Source: Eudorina sp. 2006-703-Eu-15 (Eukaryota > Chlorophyta > Chlorophyceae > Chlamydomonadales > Volvocaceae). Taken from it: a stretch of DNA of 64,000 nt. Below, in pieces: positions 60,212 to 64,000 of this stretch. Every line of letters starts with the position of its first letter. Position 1 is the first letter of the stretch. Location: positions 1 through 64,000 of the forward strand of contig BDSI01000008.1 of the NCBI GenBank assembly GCA_003117195.1, in the 5' to 3' direction. The notes under the pieces were generated by a model. It saw only the letters and a list, made by a program, of their open reading frames with translations. It was not told the DNA's origin and made no database searches. Both the position numbers and the translations under genes were made by a program.

Positions 60212-61551
60212 TGCCGTTTACACTGGTTACGACGAGGGTATGGATTGCCAGGAGGGTGAGCTGGTGGTTCGCCCGCAGCATCCGGGACGCGTGGATCGAT
60301 TCGAAGATGAAGCCGAAAGGCCGCGTCGAGGCGTCGAAGTCGAGCGACGCGAGCGACACGACGGACGAGGTCGGCAGACAGTACAGCACAAGGCCCATGG
60401 ACAGCTCGGCGAGTATCCGCAGCGGTTGAGAGGAGAGCAGCCTCCGGCGGCTGGCTTCCATATCCCCCATTCCCGGAACCCCGTCGATTCCCGGCGCCGC
60501 GTCACCAGCCGGCACAGCAGACCGCTGCGACGGCACGCCGCCGCCGCCGCCGCTCTGGCAGTGCTTCTGCCGGAGCTTGCCCAGCTCGGCCCTGAGAGTG
60601 CTCACGAGCACGAACGCCGGCCGCATCGACTGCAGGAGATCTGCGAAGCCGCCGGCCTTCGTCCCTTGCGACGGGGTCTGTGGGGGTCCCCGCGGGGAGG
60701 CTTCCGACGGCTCCGGAACCCGGTTGGTCTCTAACCCCGTCGTCGCGGACGCAGACGCGGACGCCGGCGCTGCAGCCCTGGGTTCCAAGTCGGCAAGGAG
60801 GCCCTGGGCTTCCGCCGCGGAATGCACGTGCCTGTTGGAATCTGGGCGTTGCTGGGGCCGGGAAGGCCACCACTGGTCGTACACGGTGACGGCGTACGGC
60901 GGCAGGGTACGGCGCAGATGCGCGATGAGGACCTCCCGGAGCGCAGCCACCTGAGGCACATCATCCAAAGACGCATTTTAGTTATTTTTTTATACAGCGT
61001 AGAGGCTATACTACATCCCGTGGGCGTTTGCTGCTTGCTACCAGGCCCGGTCCAGAGGACATCCAGCAAGAAGCACAAGTGGGGACGTTACCAGACGCGG
61101 CAGCGCTGATCGTTCCCAGGTGACATAATTCGACGAGCAGACTTCAATTAAATATCCATTGGTGCGACCAGGCGTCTTTTGGTGACAGTAACGTTAACGA
61201 ACGCACCTCCGGGATGTGGTGCCAGACCAGGCCATAGGCACGGAAAAAGACAAGACGGAAGCGGCCGCCATGTCCTAACAGCTTGGACAGAAACTTTTCG
61301 ATGTAATATATTAGCTGTAATGGCGACCCCGAAAACGCTGCTGGGCACCTGCTATCCAGGAGTGCCTCCAAGATGAGGGACTCCCCGTCGACGAGGCACT
61401 CCTCCGATTCCCCCATAACGTGCAAAACATCCTGAAAATTTGGCTTGAGACAGGAAAAAAGTTCAAGCAGGTACTTTCCAGGCCCTGCTGATGTTGCCTG
61501 CCTCAACTCTTGCGGACGTTCCGAGACGCGGCTGGGGGCGGCATCGGCCAT
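43605..61551 (-). CDS. DDX60-type Ski2-like RNA helicase
   Basis: Twenty-four exons, listed from the start: 61551-61207, 60950-58654, 58198-58113, 57858-57614, 57351-57242, 57010-56726, 56410-56293, 55552-55335, 54969-54457, 54132-53985, 52571-52420, 52034-51958, 51749-51632, 51231-51170, 50911-50684, 50289-49170, 48880-48622, 48251-48101, 47924-47816, 47514-47336, 46756-45995, 45424-44986, 44550-44431 and 44012-43605; about 2850 residues. Motif I is APTSSGKT, Ia [37 protein letters not shown] and [20 protein letters not shown] near the N-terminus, [10 protein letters not shown] before motif I and [10 protein letters not shown] near the end also match DDX60. The human protein is about 1,700 residues; extra length here comes from Ala/Gly/Asp/Pro insertions. 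DDX60 proteins act on RNA in the cytosol and are linked to antiviral responses and RNA decay. Exon 2 needs one frame correction near 59600, and the starts of exons 4 and 5 are less certain. Confidence 0.92.
44556..44645 (+). repeat. GTGAGTGGGCGGGC-type minisatellite
   Basis: Short units of GTGAGTGAGCGG and GTGGGCGGGCGAGG lie immediately upstream (minus sense) of the acceptor at 44551, inside a helicase intron. On the minus strand this gives a C-rich tract, acting as a long polypyrimidine tract. Confidence 0.75.
47950..48063 (+). repeat. GGTATCGGATC minisatellite
   Basis: Repeats of GGTATCGGATC with GGTACG spacers fill the helicase intron between the exons ending at 48101 and starting at 47924. 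Confidence 0.8.
50400..50442 (-). repeat. Diverged dispersed element
   Basis: Minus strand reads CAACCGTTTAGAGGTGGGCC then CTTGGTCCCGAC. It corresponds to the left half of the GTTACAAGGTGGACCC element with several substitutions, and lies in a helicase intron. Confidence 0.4.
52550..52652 (-). repeat. 64-bp duplication of a splice acceptor plus the start of motif I
   Basis: The block from the acceptor CCCCCAG|GCGCC through the codons for [11 protein letters not shown] occurs twice, 64 bp apart. The copy nearer the exon (acceptor before 52571) continues as GKT and is functional. The upstream copy (acceptor before about 52636) continues as [12 protein letters not shown] and shifts frame, because 64 is not a multiple of three. 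Confidence 0.85.
54288..54352 (+). repeat. (CCAGT)n/(CAGAT)n microsatellite
   Basis: CCAGT units change into CAGAT units. It lies in the helicase intron between exons ending at 54457 and starting at 54132. Confidence 0.85.
55796..55850 (-). repeat. Dispersed GTTACAAGGTGGACCC element (diverged)
   Basis: Minus strand: CAACCGCCATAAGGTGGACC, then GTCCTTACTGGGCGATCC, then AACGGGCCC. It directly borders the minisatellite at 55860, whose first units may derive from its GCTTCRTAGGCRCCT extension. Confidence 0.5.
55860..56157 (+). repeat. CACCTGGTCATAG minisatellite
   Basis: Roughly 25 units alternate between GCACCTGGTCATA (13 bp) and GACCTGGTCATA-type shorter forms. It lies in the helicase intron between the exons ending at 56293 and starting at 55552. 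On the minus strand each long unit reads CTATGACCAGGTGC, so it repeats an AG|GT junction. Confidence 0.92.
57945..58120 (-). repeat. 20-bp minisatellite carrying nine copies of a 5' splice site
   Basis: Minus-strand units of the form CGCGGTAGGTGCCGTATT are arranged head to tail at 20-bp spacing, with CG/CC and A/T variants. The first copy is the donor of helicase exon 3 (exon end at 58113, CG|GTAGGT). The following eight copies lie in the intron. Use of any copy but the first would read an immediate in-frame TAG. Confidence 0.88.
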
Positions 61552-62219
61552 TTTATTTGGTCATATAGTCCCGCAAGTCTCCATCTGCTGCTCGAAAGCT
61601 TTCGGATATCGTGGGGGCGTCTGCAAATCTCCGACAAGCGTTCGGCAGTTACATACAATAACTGAAGCTCCTGCAAATGTATCTTTCAACATGTATTTTA
61701 GCTTTTGAGATGCCATTGTTTTACGGGTGACGTACGTAGGTTACCCGTGAGCCGTGCATGACCCGTGGCTATCCGATCTCATGTCTCCGAGGCGATCTTT
61801 CCCTTAGTTACAGTATATCTTTGCTTGCCGCTGTAATTTGTTTTAATAACGGAGCAGGATATGTGAAGATTATCACCGTAGCTTCATGCGACATGTAGCG
61901 TGTAGCGGAATGCATGAAAGCGGAGGGAGGTTCGGATTCGTGTCTGTGTGCCTGAATGGTTCAGGGCACAATCATGAATGCATAAACCTCCTCCTTTAGG
62001 AGCATTCATTTTGCAAGCAAGTTAATGTGCTAACCCCCTGCTCACACGCGCTACCCCCTGCTCGCGCGCACTACCCTTTGCCCACGCACGCTAACCCCTG
62101 CTCGCGGGTGCTACCCCCTACTCGCGCACGCTAACCCCTGCTCGCGTATGATAACCCCCTGCTCACGCACGCTCGCACACGCCCTGCTGTTGCTGCTGCT
62201 GTGACGGTTGCAGGATGTT
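61552..62219. other. Spacer with a 20-22 bp minisatellite
   Basis: Between the start of the helicase gene (61551) and the stop of the HNH-like gene (62220), both on the minus strand. Positions 62035-62175 hold about six units of GCTAACCCCTGCTCGCGCAC with variation. The part at 61552-62030 is the likely promoter and 5' UTR of the helicase and is more A+T-rich; no box is obvious. Confidence 0.5.
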
Positions 62220-63910
62220 TTAACCCATCAGGATGGCCTTCAGCTCCTCCATGCTTTTGGTCCCCACGATCCAGGAGGGGGGCTCCCGGGCCACCAGCTT
62301 CTCCATCTTCTCCTTGTAGTCCATCTTTGACTCAATGACCCGGGCAGACTGCCGTGGCGGCGGCGGTGGCGCCGCCACCACCTTGCTCCTGGCTGCCATC
62401 ACCTTGCTGTGGGTCTTGACCGTGACACCAGTGCTGGGACCAGCGGCGGCGGCGGCGGCCATGCGGGGTCGTGGGTGCCCTTGGTCCCTTGCTGCTGCTG
62501 CTGCAGCGGCCCCGCTTGACCTGCTGCTCCTGCAACTGGTTCAGGGTCTTCTCCGTCAACATCCCAGCGACAGCCTTAGACGCGGAGTTGATGGCGGGAA
62601 GCAGCACCGGCTGTTTGAGCTGCGCCGCCGCGTGCATGTGCTCCACTGCAGCAGCTGCGGAGCCGTCCACGCCCTCTATCTCCACGTCCTCCATGGCGGC
62701 CGCCACCGCCGCCCCTTGTGTTGTGCGAGCCCGCTTCTGCAGCGGCAAGGGTGGCGGCGGCGGTGGCGGCGGCTCCTCGTTGTCCTCCTCATCCTCGTCG
62801 CCGCCCTCCTCCTCCTCCTCCTGGGTCGCAAGAGCCCTTGAAGCTGCTGTCGCCGCTGCTGGGGTTGATGATGGCGGGGACAGTCTTCTCCCGCAGATGC
62901 CCCATCACAGCGGCCATTTCGGCCGCCAGGGCTTCCTCGGTCATTGGGCAATCAGCGATGGAGGCCTTGGCTGCTGCTCCAGACGTGGCATTGGTTACCA
63001 CCGTCGTCATGTCGGCGGCCTTCTCCGTCGACAGCAAGACAACACAGAGGTTGGACAGCCAGTTGTCCATCGTGTCGCCGTTGATGTGGATGACCGTCCA
63101 CTTGTTCGACTTGTCCTCGGGCACCAACTTCTCCTTGCTCAGCTTCAGGTTCTCGTAGCCCTCGATCTTGAAGGCGTAAGCCATGACGTCCTTCAGGCTG
63201 TAGGCTTGGCGACCTCCACTTCCCCGCCCCGACACCCTCGCGTGAGATGCGCACAAGCCGATGCCGGCGCCCCTTGTCCATCTGGTAGCGGGACGGCTCG
63301 CAGGTGACCTTGTGCCGTACGTCGCCGTAGATGTTGACCTCGTTGTCGAACCCCTCGATGAGCACGTACTGCACGCAGGGGGCGGGGGCCATACATTCGA
63401 GGGCATTGGCATCCTTCATATTGTATTACATGTGCACACATACATATTACTCAAGAGGCAGAAGACACACAAGGACGAATTTTAGGCTTCTACTGGTCCC
63501 CTGCACATCACGCACTCCTGTTCTGTCTGCCTAAGAAACACAAAGGCACAGGTACAGGCACACAGTCGTACACAAACCCTCTATGCCCCACACACGTACC
63601 CACACACACATCCCCTGAAGTATGCCTTGCGAATCCCCCGCGCCACCCCCGCCCCCACACCATTAAAAACACCCTGCCACATTTTTCACCCCTCATCGAT
63701 CCCACCCGCCTCAACTGAACTGACCTCCTCCGTCTTCTTGCGCGCATCCATGGCGGCGTCGCCCATCGGCCACCACAACGCCGTCTCCATGTCCACCTTG
63801 GTATTATTAGTACACTGGCGCGACTTCGGCGTGTTTGCTGAAGGTCGGTTTGGGCAGGTGGTGGATCGGACGGGGCTCCAAGGGGGGCCCGAGGACCATC
63901 GGGGGGACAC
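62220..63910 (-). CDS. NUMOD4/HNH-like protein, frame-broken, 5' end outside
   Basis: Exon 63910-63725 (phase 0, donor GAG|GTCAGT) joins an exon starting at 63368 (acceptor GTGCAG). The second exon begins YVLIEGFDNEVNIYGDVRHK, a NUMOD4-like start, followed by GRRHRLVRISREG, then QAYSLKDVMAYAF, then WTVIHINGDTMDNWLSNLCV. The last part matches the His-x-Asn...Asn core of HNH nucleases. The usual first His (V-H-R-L-V pattern) is replaced by Ser in AYSLKDV, so nuclease activity is doubtful. An acidic EEEEEGGDEDEEDNEEPP stretch and a basic/Ala-rich tail ending SMEELKAILMG follow. The frame must shift near 63220, 62832 and 62460. These breaks may be decay or consensus errors in GC-rich repeats. Phage and large algal viruses carry such genes, so transfer is possible but unproven. 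Confidence 0.6.
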
Positions 63911-64000
63911 CTGCGGAAAATGAAAGACGCCAAATCGACCGAACCGCCGTGGATACGACATCGTACATCACTGCCTGGGCCCTCGCGCGGGGGCAGGGCG

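Overview
This window reads as nuclear DNA from a GC-rich, intron-rich eukaryotic microbe, most likely a green alga. The reasons are many short GT-AG introns with exact phase bookkeeping, strong G/C preference at third codon positions, low-complexity Ala/Gly/Pro/Asp runs inside conserved proteins, long (CA)n and other microsatellites, and a retrotransposon tail that resembles the non-LTR elements I remember from chlorophyte algae. Placement to genus is not possible from the sequence. I saw no bacterial-type operon, rRNA, tRNA or CRISPR array.

Left part (1-13.8 kb, plus strand). The window opens with the last two exons of an unrecognised gene (89-1078). Two genes for single-pass (type I) membrane proteins follow. 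The first (4475-7858) has a cytosolic tail of ten 11-residue Tyr/Gln/Pro repeats, and one of its introns is a 1.2 kb array of CCGGCC/GGCCCC units. The second (10261-13769) has a six-cysteine ectodomain and a tail containing a CAG-type repeat.

Repeat-rich centre (13.9-31 kb). A 2.26 kb unit is tandemly duplicated and looks identical in both copies (13951-16213 and 16214-18361). It is followed by 5'-truncated copies of a retroposon with (CA)n tails. Three minus-strand paralogues (20.07, 24.7 and 28.9 kb) encode a compact protein of 131-133 residues with two membrane helices and a four-cysteine loop, each in one coding exon closely bracketed by introns. A fourth copy survives only as its 3' end (about 21.62-21.79 kb), next to a non-LTR retrotransposon fragment.

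Gene 31195-40395 (plus). Thirteen exons with fully consistent phases encode a protein of about 1414 residues. It has a signal peptide, a large ectodomain rich in N-glycosylation sequons, one transmembrane helix and a long Asn/Ser/Gln/Pro-rich tail. Its transmembrane exon has the same phase pattern (1 in, 0 out) as those of the two earlier membrane-protein genes, which suggests a related receptor- or adhesin-like set.

Right part (43.6-64 kb, minus strand). Twenty-four exons (61551 down to 43605) form a DDX60-type Ski2-like RNA helicase of about 2850 residues, with recognisable motifs I, Ia, II, III, V and VI and the family's C-terminal region. Several of its splice sites lie in or next to tandem repeats. 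Upstream on the same strand is a NUMOD4/HNH-like gene (62220-63910, 5' end outside the window) broken by three apparent frameshifts. These are either decay or local consensus errors. Exon models were assembled by hand from splice signals and phase; none has transcript support here.
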